Positions 10,069 through 21,900 of a stretch of DNA of 51,406 bases are shown one piece after another; within the stretch, counting starts at the first letter, position 1; each line of letters starts with the position of its first letter. Source of the DNA: an uncultured bacterium. GTDB lineage: Bacteria; Bacillota_I; Bacilli_A; RF39; UBA660. Location: NCBI GenBank assembly GCA_946643435.1, contig CAMPCD010000005.1, positions 1 through 51,406 of the forward strand, read 5' to 3'. The translations under genes and the position numbers were made by a program. Below the pieces are notes generated by a model, which ran no database searches, was not told where the DNA came from, and worked only from the letters and a program-made list of their open reading frames with translations.

Positions 10069-13000
10069 CTGTAATAATATCTTAATTCATCTTGAGCAAC
10101 AAGCGTCGATCCATTGTAATAATTTAACGTTACATAATACAAATAACCACTCTTAAACGATGGTGAATCAATATTTAATGTGTACTTAAATGCCTCAACA
10201 TTTGAATCGTACTCAAGATTAAATGTTCCTGAAGATGAATAATTGAATGATTCATTTTCATTAAATTGTGCTGTTACAGTATATATAACTTTTGTTATAT
10301 CTGTAATCTTATATGGATTGAAATAATAAATCGAGAAATTATTACCTTCACTATCATGTTCAATAACAGTATCACCAGTATCTACAACGTCACCAAATGT
10401 TAGCGATTTACTATATGGGGTCGTTGTATCAGCTTTACCTTTATTTTTAGTATCTGTTGCGATCTTTACAACAAAAGTATAAGTTTCACCAAATTGTAAT
10501 CCATTAGATTCATTAAATTCATATAATTTATATTTTTCAGATATATTATCATCATTTTCATTAATAATAACATTACCCGCTGAATCAACTAATTCATACG
10601 AATATTTACCACCAACTATAACGTAGCTTGGATCTACTATAGTTACTCTATATGATATTTTATCATTAGTTTTTGATGGTGTGATAGCAACCGTAGGCAT
10701 AGTTGGATCTCCTAAATTAAAATCATAAACTTTACTACCTAAAGTAATATCTTCTAATAAACCTTTATTATTTGTAATTGACCCAATTGGAGAAATTATA
10801 ATTCTATAATTAGTATTATATTTTATATTACCTTTTGCTGGATTAGCATCAATCTTAACACCCATTGTTGATGAGAAGAATGTTGAACTAGGTATATCTA
10901 CATTTACACTATTACATTCAGAATAATTGCTATTACATTCGAATAATTTATAAGCTATACTATTATAACCTTCTAGATAAGATAGATTATATGATATATT
11001 TAAATACTTATTATTATAAGATGTAGCTACCAAATTATACTTAAAGTTATCGATTCCTACATCTGTAAGTGTCTTAAATCTATATTTATTACCTGTTATA
11101 TTTCTAACAACATCATATAAGTAAGTCTTTTGATAAGTACCATCCACATTTACATATGTGTAAAACATTAAGTAATAGTTTGTAAAATAATTCAAATCAT
11201 TAATTGTAAATGGTTGATTAAACTCATTATAATCCATCTTTAAAGTCTTTACTAACTTCTCATTTCTTCCATCTGAATCAGTTTGATATAAATCTACGTA
11301 TACTAAATTATCTTTAATATCTAGTTTATCAAACCAACTTAATTCTGCATTTACTATTGCTGAATTTAATAATGAAGTAATATTTAATTTTGTTTGAGAT
11401 TCATTATACAAATTAATAGCAGGAAGTATAGAATCAAACACTAACACATCATCTGATTTGATTTCCTTAGAGTCAAGAGTCTTGATAACAATGCTATTAT
11501 TATCTAGTAATAGGCCTTTATTTGTTGGAATTAAATCAAATGTAGATTGGTTTACAAATAATCTATTATTTTCTTTATCAAATCTTGTATCATAAATTTC
11601 TCTTACATCAGTAGATTGTTCAATTTTACCATTATTTTGATTTATGAATAAGTAATTATTTGCTTTAGCTCCACCAATTTGGATTACACCATTAGTAGTC
11701 TTATTAGTCATTCTAAATTGTCCGGAGTCATACTCGATTTTTACCTTAACAGTAAATTCTTTTCCTAATATGCTATAAATATCATATAAAGGAATATATA
11801 TAGAAGATCCTGTTAATGTTAAATTATCTAAGGTTAAACTTTGAGAAGAATCCGTTGGAGTAATTTCAACTGATATTTTATAAATATTTTTGAATAATTC
11901 TACATAATTTAGATAGTTTGTAAATTCAATTTCTAATCTATTATTTTGAATTGAAGCTGTATAGTTCAAATTAGAAAAATCAGTAAAAGGATAATTGTAT
12001 TGTTGATATACAGTTAACATAGAACCATTTTTAGCCTCTTTAAGATATTTAACTCTTATTTTATAATTCTCTACTTCACCAGGTCTTAGTCTATAAATAC
12101 CAATACCCTTATATTCGTCAGTATTCTCTATTTGAGCTCTAAGATCATATGAATAAATATTAACACCATTACCACTAATATAATATAAATACTTAATGCC
12201 ATTATCTATATATATAGCATTATCTATATCAGATAATTTATAATTAGCCCACGCAGTAAAGAAATTAGAGTCTTCATTAGAAAGAGTATAAGACTCTAAA
12301 AACATAACAAAGTTAGGAGCTTGTTTGTATATAGAGAATTCTGAACTTCTTAATTCAACACCTGATTCAATAATGTCTGGATAAGTAGCTATATCAGGTA
12401 ATCCATCATTATCTTGATCATATTCAAGGAATACTTTATATGTAAAATAATACTTATTACCTCTTCTTAACATATCAGTATCTAGATCATCGTTTGTACC
12501 ATATCCAACATTATATATTGCTGGTGGAAGAACGCCATCAACAAAATCGACTGTTCTAGTTAAATTATCTAACTTGATATACTTATCAGAAGTTTGATCA
12601 TATTCATATACATAATATTCTACATATTTTCCATAACCAGAAGAGTTATCAAAATCAGCTAATATACTATAGCCAACTGTTGTATTTGGTTCTAAGTTAT
12701 CATCATATGGAATATTAAATGAAGACGCTACTTTATTTTTTATTTCAGTAATTGCTACTGCATCATTAACATCAGCAGGTAAAGATGGTAGCAAGTTATT
12801 TATTTTGAACGAGAATGTGTCATTAACAATCTTAATCTCATTCTTATACTTAGTATAATCATAAACATCACTTATCTTTACAGTATAAACTTTACTAGTT
12901 AGTGATGAATTTCTTGTATTAAAAGTCTTTGGCGTAATATTAGTTGTAGCATCATACAAAGTATCTTTAATTGTACTTTCATAATCATTTGAATTTTCAT

Positions 13001-15383
13001 CAATTATTTTTGTCCAAACTGCAGCTTTACCATCAGTAGTTGAACCTTCATACAATGTTAATCTTAATTCTGATATAGTACTAGCCTCTAATTGTGCTTT
13101 ATCATTTACTAAACCAAGATTAAATGAAAATAAATTTGTGAAGTCTGCATTAGTTGAATATATAGCAGTCAACTCTTGAGGTTCACCAGTTTGGCAAGTC
13201 ACACTACCAATATAAACATTTGGAGTAGAGCCATTACCATCTTGTAAGTTTATTGTTGTATAAACATCAAAAGTATAAGTTTCATTCGCTCTTAATCCAT
13301 TTACATCAATAGGTAAAGTATTTGTAGATGTATCTGCATATGTAGTTAAACTTGTATACTCGCCTAAAGAGTTTTTATAGATAATTGTATACTTTGAATC
13401 CATAATTGTACTAGATGGATCATCTATAATTATTGCTCCTGTTATTCTTTCCCAAGTCACATTAGACTCAGTAAATCTCAAAGTAGGAAAAGCAACTCCA
13501 TCAAGTTTCATATTTTTGCCTAACGAGAATACACTTTCAACATACTTCTCATTATCATATGATGTAACAATTAATCTATATGTATAAGAAACACCTCTAA
13601 ATAATGTCACATCATCTACTTTGACATCAAATTCAGCTGGATTATCTTTTTCAATTACAGCTATAGGCGCCGCTACTTCCATATTGTTTTTAGTATCATA
13701 TATTTCATACCTATAAGATGTAATACTCTTATCATCATCTATAATATCACCTATAGATAATGAGAATTTTGAATCTTTCTTATCAATTTTATAATCAAGT
13801 TTTCCAACAGTTGGATTATTCTTTAATGTATAAATATCTTTTGATATTTCAAATCCTTCATCTACCATTACACCATCAGAATAAATATCTGTTATTTTAA
13901 GTGTATATTTTGTATTGCTATCTAGCCCACCAAAATAGGAACTTACACTATTATTTCTTGCAAGATCTAGTGTCTCACTATTAACTATACTATCTCCTTT
14001 GTAAAGAATAAGCTTAGCTGAACTAACATTAGAATATGTTTCTTTTAAAACATCTACTTGTATACTATTTTGAGTAACAAAACCTTTAACTAAGTTAAGC
14101 CCAACAGATGGTGTTCTAAATATTTTAGTTACAAATGTTTTATCATAAGAGACATCACCTAACATGTATGTAGCTGAAGCATATAAAGTATATTCAGTAT
14201 CTGGTTTTAATCCAGCACATGAAACATATATATTATATGTTCCGATATCGAATAAACCGTTTTCACCTTTTGCAGGATAAACTGTCTCATTAGACGAATT
14301 TTCCACAATTGATACTTTAGTTTCACTTGTTAAAGTCGAATCATCATCTGTAACTTCTATCTTAGCATTGATTTGTAATGAGTCAACATCCAATTCAGTT
14401 ACTTTAAAAACAGGTTCTTTAGGATCTTTTTCATCAACAACAACTTCATTATTTGATGGAACTACAGATACTTCATCTTCATCACTATTCTGTTCATTAA
14501 AGTTTTTAGTGTTATCTCCTCTTATAATTGAATCAGAAACATCAGACTTTTCTATATCTAATTCTTCATCTTCTGGTTCTTCAATTGGTATAAGATCAAT
14601 GTTACTATTCATATCCATAACCAAGTTAGATAAAGTAATATAATTAGTACTATCTTTAGCTATTAATTGGCTATTTAAATCTATAGATATATTTTTTGTT
14701 GTTATAGATTGTCCTTGAGCAATTGTTTTCATTGATTTGTTAGCATTATAAACTTGAACAACTTTATTGTCTAAATACTCAAAGTAAACATAATTACCGA
14801 AATCAGTCAACTTATCTCCATCAGTTATTAAACAAATGTTTTCAGATAACAAAAGATATTTATTTTCACTTACTCTAATAAGCATTGTTCCAAAATTAAT
14901 ATCTTCACCATTATATGATGTAATGTAATAATTATTACCATTACTATTTATAATACTATTTTTATAGATATTATAATAAATTATTATTGGATTAGAAATT
15001 GTGTCTAAATCAATTCCTACCATATTATTTAATGCCAAATATGTTCCATTAGCATAATGAACAATATTTTCTGTGCTAATTGAAACATTTTTATCAGCTG
15101 TATCAAAAGTCACAGCATCTTTATATTTTTTATAAGAATATTTAGTACCATTTGTAAACGTATAAGTCTTAACCCCTGTGCTTTCTTTATCAAGTAAAAT
15201 TGCAAAGCCATCACTCAAAAAATTTCTTGTTTCACCTATACTATTACTTATTGCATAGTAGATAAAACCTACTGCTGCAACTAGTAATAAAATGATAACT
15301 AATATTGATATTGGTTTAATAAAGTTTCTTTTTTCATCGTGTCTCATAATATTGTCTCTAACCTTCCTACAATATATTATCAT
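10065..15383 (-). CDS. Giant membrane-anchored surface protein (1772 aa), multiple FnIII-like modules
   Basis: N-terminal TM 'PISILVIILLLVAAVGFIYYAI'; recurrent 'LKPDTEYTLYASATY', 'LDSNTKYTLKITDIY', 'LRANETYTFDVYTT' FnIII-like strand motifs. Likely start at MRHDEK. Confidence 0.8.
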   Translation of the reverse strand: MIIYCRKVRDNIMRHDEKRNFIKPISILVIILLLVAAVGFIYYAISNSIGETRNFLSDGFAILLDKESTGVKTYTFTNGTKYSYKKYKDAVTFDTADKNVSISTENIVHYANGTYLALNNMVGIDLDTISNPIIIYYNIYKNSIINSNGNNYYITSYNGEDINFGTMLIRVSENKYLLLSENICLITDGDKLTDFGNYVYFEYLDNKVVQVYNANKSMKTIAQGQSITTKNISIDLNSQLIAKDSTNYITLSNLVMDMNSNIDLIPIEEPEDEELDIEKSDVSDSIIRGDNTKNFNEQNSDEDEVSVVPSNNEVVVDEKDPKEPVFKVTELDVDSLQINAKIEVTDDDSTLTSETKVSIVENSSNETVYPAKGENGLFDIGTYNIYVSCAGLKPDTEYTLYASATYMLGDVSYDKTFVTKIFRTPSVGLNLVKGFVTQNSIQVDVLKETYSNVSSAKLILYKGDSIVNSETLDLARNNSVSSYFGGLDSNTKYTLKITDIYSDGVMVDEGFEISKDIYTLKNNPTVGKLDYKIDKKDSKFSLSIGDIIDDDKSITSYRYEIYDTKNNMEVAAPIAVIEKDNPAEFDVKVDDVTLFRGVSYTYRLIVTSYDNEKYVESVFSLGKNMKLDGVAFPTLRFTESNVTWERITGAIIIDDPSSTIMDSKYTIIYKNSLGEYTSLTTYADTSTNTLPIDVNGLRANETYTFDVYTTINLQDGNGSTPNVYIGSVTCQTGEPQELTAIYSTNADFTNLFSFNLGLVNDKAQLEASTISELRLTLYEGSTTDGKAAVWTKIIDENSNDYESTIKDTLYDATTNITPKTFNTRNSSLTSKVYTVKISDVYDYTKYKNEIKIVNDTFSFKINNLLPSLPADVNDAVAITEIKNKVASSFNIPYDDNLEPNTTVGYSILADFDNSSGYGKYVEYYVYEYDQTSDKYIKLDNLTRTVDFVDGVLPPAIYNVGYGTNDDLDTDMLRRGNKYYFTYKVFLEYDQDNDGLPDIATYPDIIESGVELRSSEFSIYKQAPNFVMFLESYTLSNEDSNFFTAWANYKLSDIDNAIYIDNGIKYLYYISGNGVNIYSYDLRAQIENTDEYKGIGIYRLRPGEVENYKIRVKYLKEAKNGSMLTVYQQYNYPFTDFSNLNYTASIQNNRLEIEFTNYLNYVELFKNIYKISVEITPTDSSQSLTLDNLTLTGSSIYIPLYDIYSILGKEFTVKVKIEYDSGQFRMTNKTTNGVIQIGGAKANNYLFINQNNGKIEQSTDVREIYDTRFDKENNRLFVNQSTFDLIPTNKGLLLDNNSIVIKTLDSKEIKSDDVLVFDSILPAINLYNESQTKLNITSLLNSAIVNAELSWFDKLDIKDNLVYVDLYQTDSDGRNEKLVKTLKMDYNEFNQPFTINDLNYFTNYYLMFYTYVNVDGTYQKTYLYDVVRNITGNKYRFKTLTDVGIDNFKYNLVATSYNNKYLNISYNLSYLEGYNSIAYKLFECNSNYSECNSVNVDIPSSTFFSSTMGVKIDANPAKGNIKYNTNYRIIISPIGSITNNKGLLEDITLGSKVYDFNLGDPTMPTVAITPSKTNDKISYRVTIVDPSYVIVGGKYSYELVDSAGNVIINENDDNISEKYKLYEFNESNGLQFGETYTFVVKIATDTKNKGKADTTTPYSKSLTFGDVVDTGDTVIEHDSEGNNFSIYYFNPYKITDITKVIYTVTAQFNENESFNYSSSGTFNLEYDSNVEAFKYTLNIDSPSFKSGYLYYVTLNYYNGSTLVAQDELRYYYR

Positions 15384-15404
15384 TTATATAAATATATTAC
15401 AATA

Positions 15405-15932
15405 TTATATATGATTTAAAATTTCGCTTTCTAATTCTTTATTATTATCACCTACAATAAAGTAATAATAATCATCAGTTTTTACCTTGATTGTATTTTT
15501 ATAATTATTTATTAATTTATCATTATTTGAACGATTTATAACTGCATCAATCATACCATTAATTAAAAAATAACTCTCATCAAATGATGTGCTATCCTCT
15601 CTTAAAACCATAATGAACATTGAATCAGGATATTCAGTTTCTTCAGTTTCTGAATTAATAGGCATTTCAGAAGTAAAGAATAAGCTATTAGGAATACTAA
15701 ACGAATCAATTCCGAAAAGTTGTAATACATCAAATCGATCTATCTCATCTAAATCTTCAATATAGTTTTGAGTTCTTATATAGCTTTTTATATTTCCTAG
15801 TTGTTCTACACTAATAACAGTCTTATGTTTAGTAGGAATGATTAAAGCAATCACTCCTACTACTACTAAAACTGTGATTATTGAACAAATAATAATTTTT
15901 TTATTTAGTTTCATTATTTTTCCTTCTTTCAA
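15405..15932 (-). CDS. Small membrane-anchored protein, DUF4358-like
   Basis: N-terminal TM 'IIICSIITVLVVVGVIALII'; 'MFIMVLREDSTSFDESYFLINGMIDAVINRSNNDKLINNYKNTIKVKTDDYYYFIVGDNN' resembles the DUF4358 pattern. Likely start is an internal Met (MKLNKK). Confidence 0.65.
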   Translation of the reverse strand: MKEGKIMKLNKKIIICSIITVLVVVGVIALIIPTKHKTVISVEQLGNIKSYIRTQNYIEDLDEIDRFDVLQLFGIDSFSIPNSLFFTSEMPINSETEETEYPDSMFIMVLREDSTSFDESYFLINGMIDAVINRSNNDKLINNYKNTIKVKTDDYYYFIVGDNNKELESEILNHI

Positions 15933-18900
15933 ATAATCTAATAAATATGCTTAAATTTATAAGAATAATAATTAACATAGTTATTAATATAGAATTTCTA
16001 TTATTAAATAATTTACTATTAGTTTTATTATCATAACTACGTTTTAATGTAGCATTGCCTACTATTTTTTGATATTCATTTATCACATCGTCATCAGCTA
16101 ATAAATTAGCTACACTATACACTTCATATTTGTTGCTAGATGATAATGATACTACATACTTATTATTGATAGACGAATTATTAACGATTGATGTATTTAA
16201 ATAATTTCCATTTTCATCATATTCATCATCTGTAAAAATAAGATTAGTATAATCATCATATTTAGAATAGTATTGATCAACTATTTCATTATTAGCATTT
16301 TCTATGAAATCTATAACTTTAGATGTTTCCTTATATGAGTCATCATAAGTTGAAGATAGGTTAACATCAATAAATGAAGTTTTAAAGAATGATGTTAATG
16401 ATACCACTGGGAATGATGAACTCCTATATAATACATTTCCATTAGTATAATCAAATACTACTACTGTTGCATTATCATATCTAACCATCATTATAGGATT
16501 ATCACTTTCTGAATCACCTATTATTTCTATTATATTTGAATTTAAGAATTGATTAGGTAATTTAATGTTATTTTGAATAGAATAAATATTATTAGTTTTA
16601 CTTAATACTATTTGATATTCTTTATTATTATAATAATTAAAGACGATATTATTCTTAATATAGTTATCATGGTTAAACATATATAAATAATTATTCTTAA
16701 ATAATAATTGACCATCCCTAATAGTAACATTACCATCACTATCATATATTTTTGTAAATGTTAGATAAGTTTCAATAAATTTAGTATCAATCGTTGCAGT
16801 TGAAATAGGAATATCAAACGCTACAAATCCTTCTCTACGATAATAGTCTTGATACTCATTATCATTTATAACATATACTTTGTGATCACTACTTAAAGCA
16901 AGACCATCTTTTACATTAACTATATTATCGGCTATCTTTTCATCTTTTTCATATAATGATGAATCTTTAATATAGTAATACTTATTACCATATATGCTTA
17001 ATGTATTAGATAACTCATCAGAACTATAAGTATGTTCATATGTTGAGAATGAATCTTTCAAGCGTATTGTTATATCATCATCATATTCATAATATAATGA
17101 TAATATATTATCTTCTACATCAGTTGTATAAGTATTACCATGATAGTCATACTCGAATTTTAAATCTGGTGTATAATTAGTAAATTCAACATTAAGTGTA
17201 TCAATACCACTTGAATATATCTTATATGAATCTTCATTTAATTCAACCATACTTAATGGACTATAAGATAATCTTCTAGCACCTAATAAAGAATTGTTTA
17301 TAGAAGTAGTTCCAGGTAAAGGAATTAATTTTTGTTCTTTATATACTTCAGTATTTGTTGGTTGAATTAATTTAGGATATGAGTATCCTCCATTATCTTC
17401 ATAGCTTGTAAGATTATAATAAACTTTCAAACTATCTCTATTTAAAGGAGTACCTAAATCATATAATTGTCTTACTTCTGAATCAGATAAAGCCACATTA
17501 TAGTATTGGAAAGCTTTAATACGTCCAACATATCCTTGATATGTGTTAGGATTTGGTCTTGTTCCGATATATATATTGGAATTACCAGTACTAAGAATTT
17601 TATAATTCTTAATTGTGCCTATCTTTTTACCGTCTATGAATAATTTTAGTTCTGAACTATTCCATGAAATAGTTAACTGATAATCTCTATTATTTGATGT
17701 TACATATTGGAAGTTTTTATCACCATTATTAGTACTTAGATATATTCTACCCCATCTATATTTAAGGTAAATATATTTACCATTCGCATCAACTGCATAA
17801 AATAAATCAGATAATTCCTTTTGAACTGATATATCTAATAAGTTGAATGATATTGTAGCTTGATTAGCTATAGGCAATTGATTAATTTTAATATAACTAT
17901 TATCACCATCGAATAAGAAACCATTCTTACCATAGTTATCTACTACAGCATTTCCTGTATATCCATTATTAGATAAATCTTCAACAGTGACATGCTTATC
18001 TTCGGATTTTAATGGTGAGTAATCCCAATAAGTTTCTCTAAAGTATAATACAGAACCATGAGATGATGAAGCAGCATTAGTTGAAAATGGTTTATTTGCC
18101 CATGTAACAACATCACGTATTTCATATTCATCTAATATCATTTGAGAGGAAGGAACGCCATAAGTATTATTAATCTCTGTAACCTTAACCGAATTAATAT
18201 TATCTGAATTATAAATACCTACAGATATATCACAATCACGATATACATCAAAATTATATTTACCAATATAGCCATTCCATTCAGTAGTACGAGAGTAATA
18301 ACTATTACTTCCAGTCAACTGTGAAACATAAGAACCATCAGGTCTATATATTGCTATGAAAGCTACATTAGTTTGAATATAGTTCGAATCAAATTCTATT
18401 ATATATTTATGCCCAGCTTTTAATCTGATTTTTTCTGTATAAACAGCATTCATATTACTTGAGTTTGTCGTAGGAACTCCACTTGAAAGGTAACCTTTAT
18501 AAAAAGTATCAACAGTAAACGTTCTATACACATCATTATCCTCTGTAATAAGATCACTAACCTTAGTACCATTTAAAGAGGTATCCTTATATATACCCAT
18601 TCTACCCATTTTGAAGAATGATGTATTATGAGAGTCTCCAGTAAATAAACCAATGGAATCATCATTAGATGTTACATGTACATCCATATAGTTACTTGCA
18701 TTTTGGTCTGGATAAACTAAATCAACATTTGAACGTCCTATTAAGCCACCAGCACTACTCTTAGCACCAACATTTACATCTTCGAGAGATAAATAATACA
18801 TTTTCACTCCGCCGATTGATGTCTCACTATTTTTATTTGCATCATACCCTATTACTCCACCAGCAGATAAGTTAGCATTTACTGTGGTTCTAGAAATTAT

Positions 18901-21900
18901 ATTGTCATGATAATCTTCAAGAGTATCTACACCTGTTTCACCAATTAAACCACCAACGTTAACGTCACCAGTTACTGTAGTGTTATCAATATATGTATAA
19001 GCTAATGTACCTCTATTGATATATCCCATTACTCCACCAGTATCTCTTCCTAAAGAAGTAACAATACAATCTATTACAGCACTATTTTGTAATCCTGAAG
19101 AATCTCCAGCAGTATGTGAATATCCACCTAAACCTCCCAAGTATTTAGTTGTTGATGAAAGTCCAGTTATTTTTGAATTCTTAACTAAATAATAATTACT
19201 ATATGATCTAGGTGAGGATTGCATACCTTCTTGTCTAGCTCCAAATATACCACCGATACGTTCACCAGAACCAGATATTCTACTATCATAAACTGATACA
19301 TTTTCAAAAGGTCTATTAATTTTGAAAGCTACATATAGATAACCATAAACTCCTCCAACATACGATGTACCTGTTACATCTACATTAGTTACTTCAGCTT
19401 CATCTAGCCATCCTTTACCAATAATTCCACCAACATAATTTGTACCTTTTATGTTAGAATCACTGATTTTATATTTATTAAAATAACCTATAGAGTTTGT
19501 ACTCATTTGAGAAAATATACCACCTATATATTGACTACCAATTATAGTCATATTTTTAGCTGTAATATTTTTATAGTTCTTTTCACCAGGACCTATATTA
19601 ACTATAAATCCGGAAGTAAAATTAGCTCCTGAAACAGTTATACCATCCAATTTAATATTATTTACTTCTGCACCATTCATATTAGTAATTAATCCAGTAT
19701 TACCACTATTATTATTCTTTTTACTAATATTAATATTATAGAAATCACAATTTTCTACATTACCATTAACAGTACCAATCAAACCATAATATTGAGTACC
19801 AGAAGTAGACTTATTATAAATAGTAATATTTCTAAAAGAAATATTTTTTAGTTCTGTATTTATACTTGATATTAACGATAAATTATAATCTTTAGAATTA
19901 AATACTATATCTATACCCTTAAGAGTGTAATTATGATCATCACTATCTGTTACTAGCCTATTAAATACAACACCTGATTGTACTGTCTTACCAGTAAAAT
20001 CAATATCGTTAGCTAAAATATAGTTTTCGTAATCAGTAGTACTTATATTATTCCAATCTTCTACTGTAGATAAGTACTTATAGAATGAAGCTTCTATTTT
20101 TCTTTCTTTATATGATTTTTGTTCTTCACCATTATTATCTACATAATTAATACCAGTTATTTGATAACTATCGTAGAACTTTTCAGGAGTAGCTCTTAAT
20201 TGTAAAGTTGTCTTTCCTTCATTAGTAAAGATTGCTTCAGTACTCACATTTAATCCAGAAATATCAACAGACTTAACATCATAATTGTTTGGATTATCTA
20301 AAGTCATAACTATAAATAAATAATCAGGATTTTTTGTTGTAGACAATGATTCTATCGGCAAGATATCTATAGGAATTTCATTATCAATTTGATTTGGCAA
20401 ATACTCTTGTCTATCTGAGTAATATAGTTTTGGTAATTGATTATAATTTACATTTAAATCATAATTACCATTACTTAATACTTCTCCAATTAGATTTTCG
20501 CTATATAGTTTATCCTTAGTAACTAAAGTTTCACCATGAGATATATAAGCATTTGGATCATATTCCCCATCTACATAAGAATCTTTTAAAGCATAGTTTG
20601 AAGCAGAAACACCATCATTAGGTAATATTTTACCAAATGATAAACCTGAGTTCTTTCCATATACATTACCAACGTATAAATTGCTATCAACATCTTCAAT
20701 ATAATTATTATTAAAGTTACCTGCGATACCACCATATAAATTACCACCAGAAGAAATATTTACAGCAGAATAGCAGTTTTTAATTCTACCAGCATAACTT
20801 CCAGCAATACCACCAGTATTAATACCATTAGATGAAATATTACCAATTGCATATACATCAAGGATATTACCAGATGCAGTATTATCACCACCAAGAATTA
20901 GTCCAATACCCGAAACTGATAAAGTATTATCTGCAGTAATATTAACATTTCTAGCATACGAATTTCTTATAGTTAAACCGGAACCAGTTCCATTAAATGA
21001 ACCAGCATAAAGATTTGTTGCTTTAGCTGTAACAATAATATTAACATCAACTATACTACTATTTTGAATAGTTGAGTATGAAGCATAACCTGACATTATA
21101 CCTAAATTATTAGTTGATTTATTCTCACGAGCACTTCCGCATTCTATTTTTCCACCTTTTATATGAACGTTATCTACTAAACTTTGTTTTTGAATAGTAC
21201 CAATTAGTAAACCAACATTATCTTGATTCATTGTATTAGTAATATTTTCTACATATAAATTTTTAATAGTACCACTTAAATAAGATATCAAACCACTATT
21301 GCCCATATTATCCATATATATATTTTTTATAGTATGTCCATTACCATTAAGAGTGCCATAGAAATAAGATATATTATAGTTCTTACTTTCACCTAAGAAA
21401 TCAATATCAGCCATTAATATATAATTCTCATTATTACTATTATTAATATTAATCCAATCTTTTGTATTATATATTTCTCTATAGAAATCTACATTAATTG
21501 TTTTTTCATTATCTAAATATGTTTTTTCGTAAGTATATCCTAAGTAATCCATAGAGCTAACTTTTCTTACAGTATAGTTAGATACATAGATAGAAGGATT
21601 TAACATCTTTAGTTTTAACCTTGTAACACCATTTTCAAATTCTGATGAAATTATTTCAGTATCAACATTAGCAATATCAATTTTAGTAATAGTATTACCA
21701 TATGGATTTAATACTTCTACATCAAGAGTAGCTTCGTTATTTTTCTTATCTACTACCTTAGTAGAAACAATATCAACAATAGTATCTTCAGCTATTTTAG
21801 GTAATTCAACATATTCTTGTTTAGGCATTATTTCAGATGTATATACAACATGTGGATAGTAACCATATGTAACTGTATTTTGATAATCAAAATTATCATT

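Noticed and set aside
14368-14643. Other short plus-strand ORFs antisense to the giant genes, ATPase genes and accessory cluster
   Set aside because: All overlap well-supported minus-strand CDSs and lack recognisable motifs or RBS.
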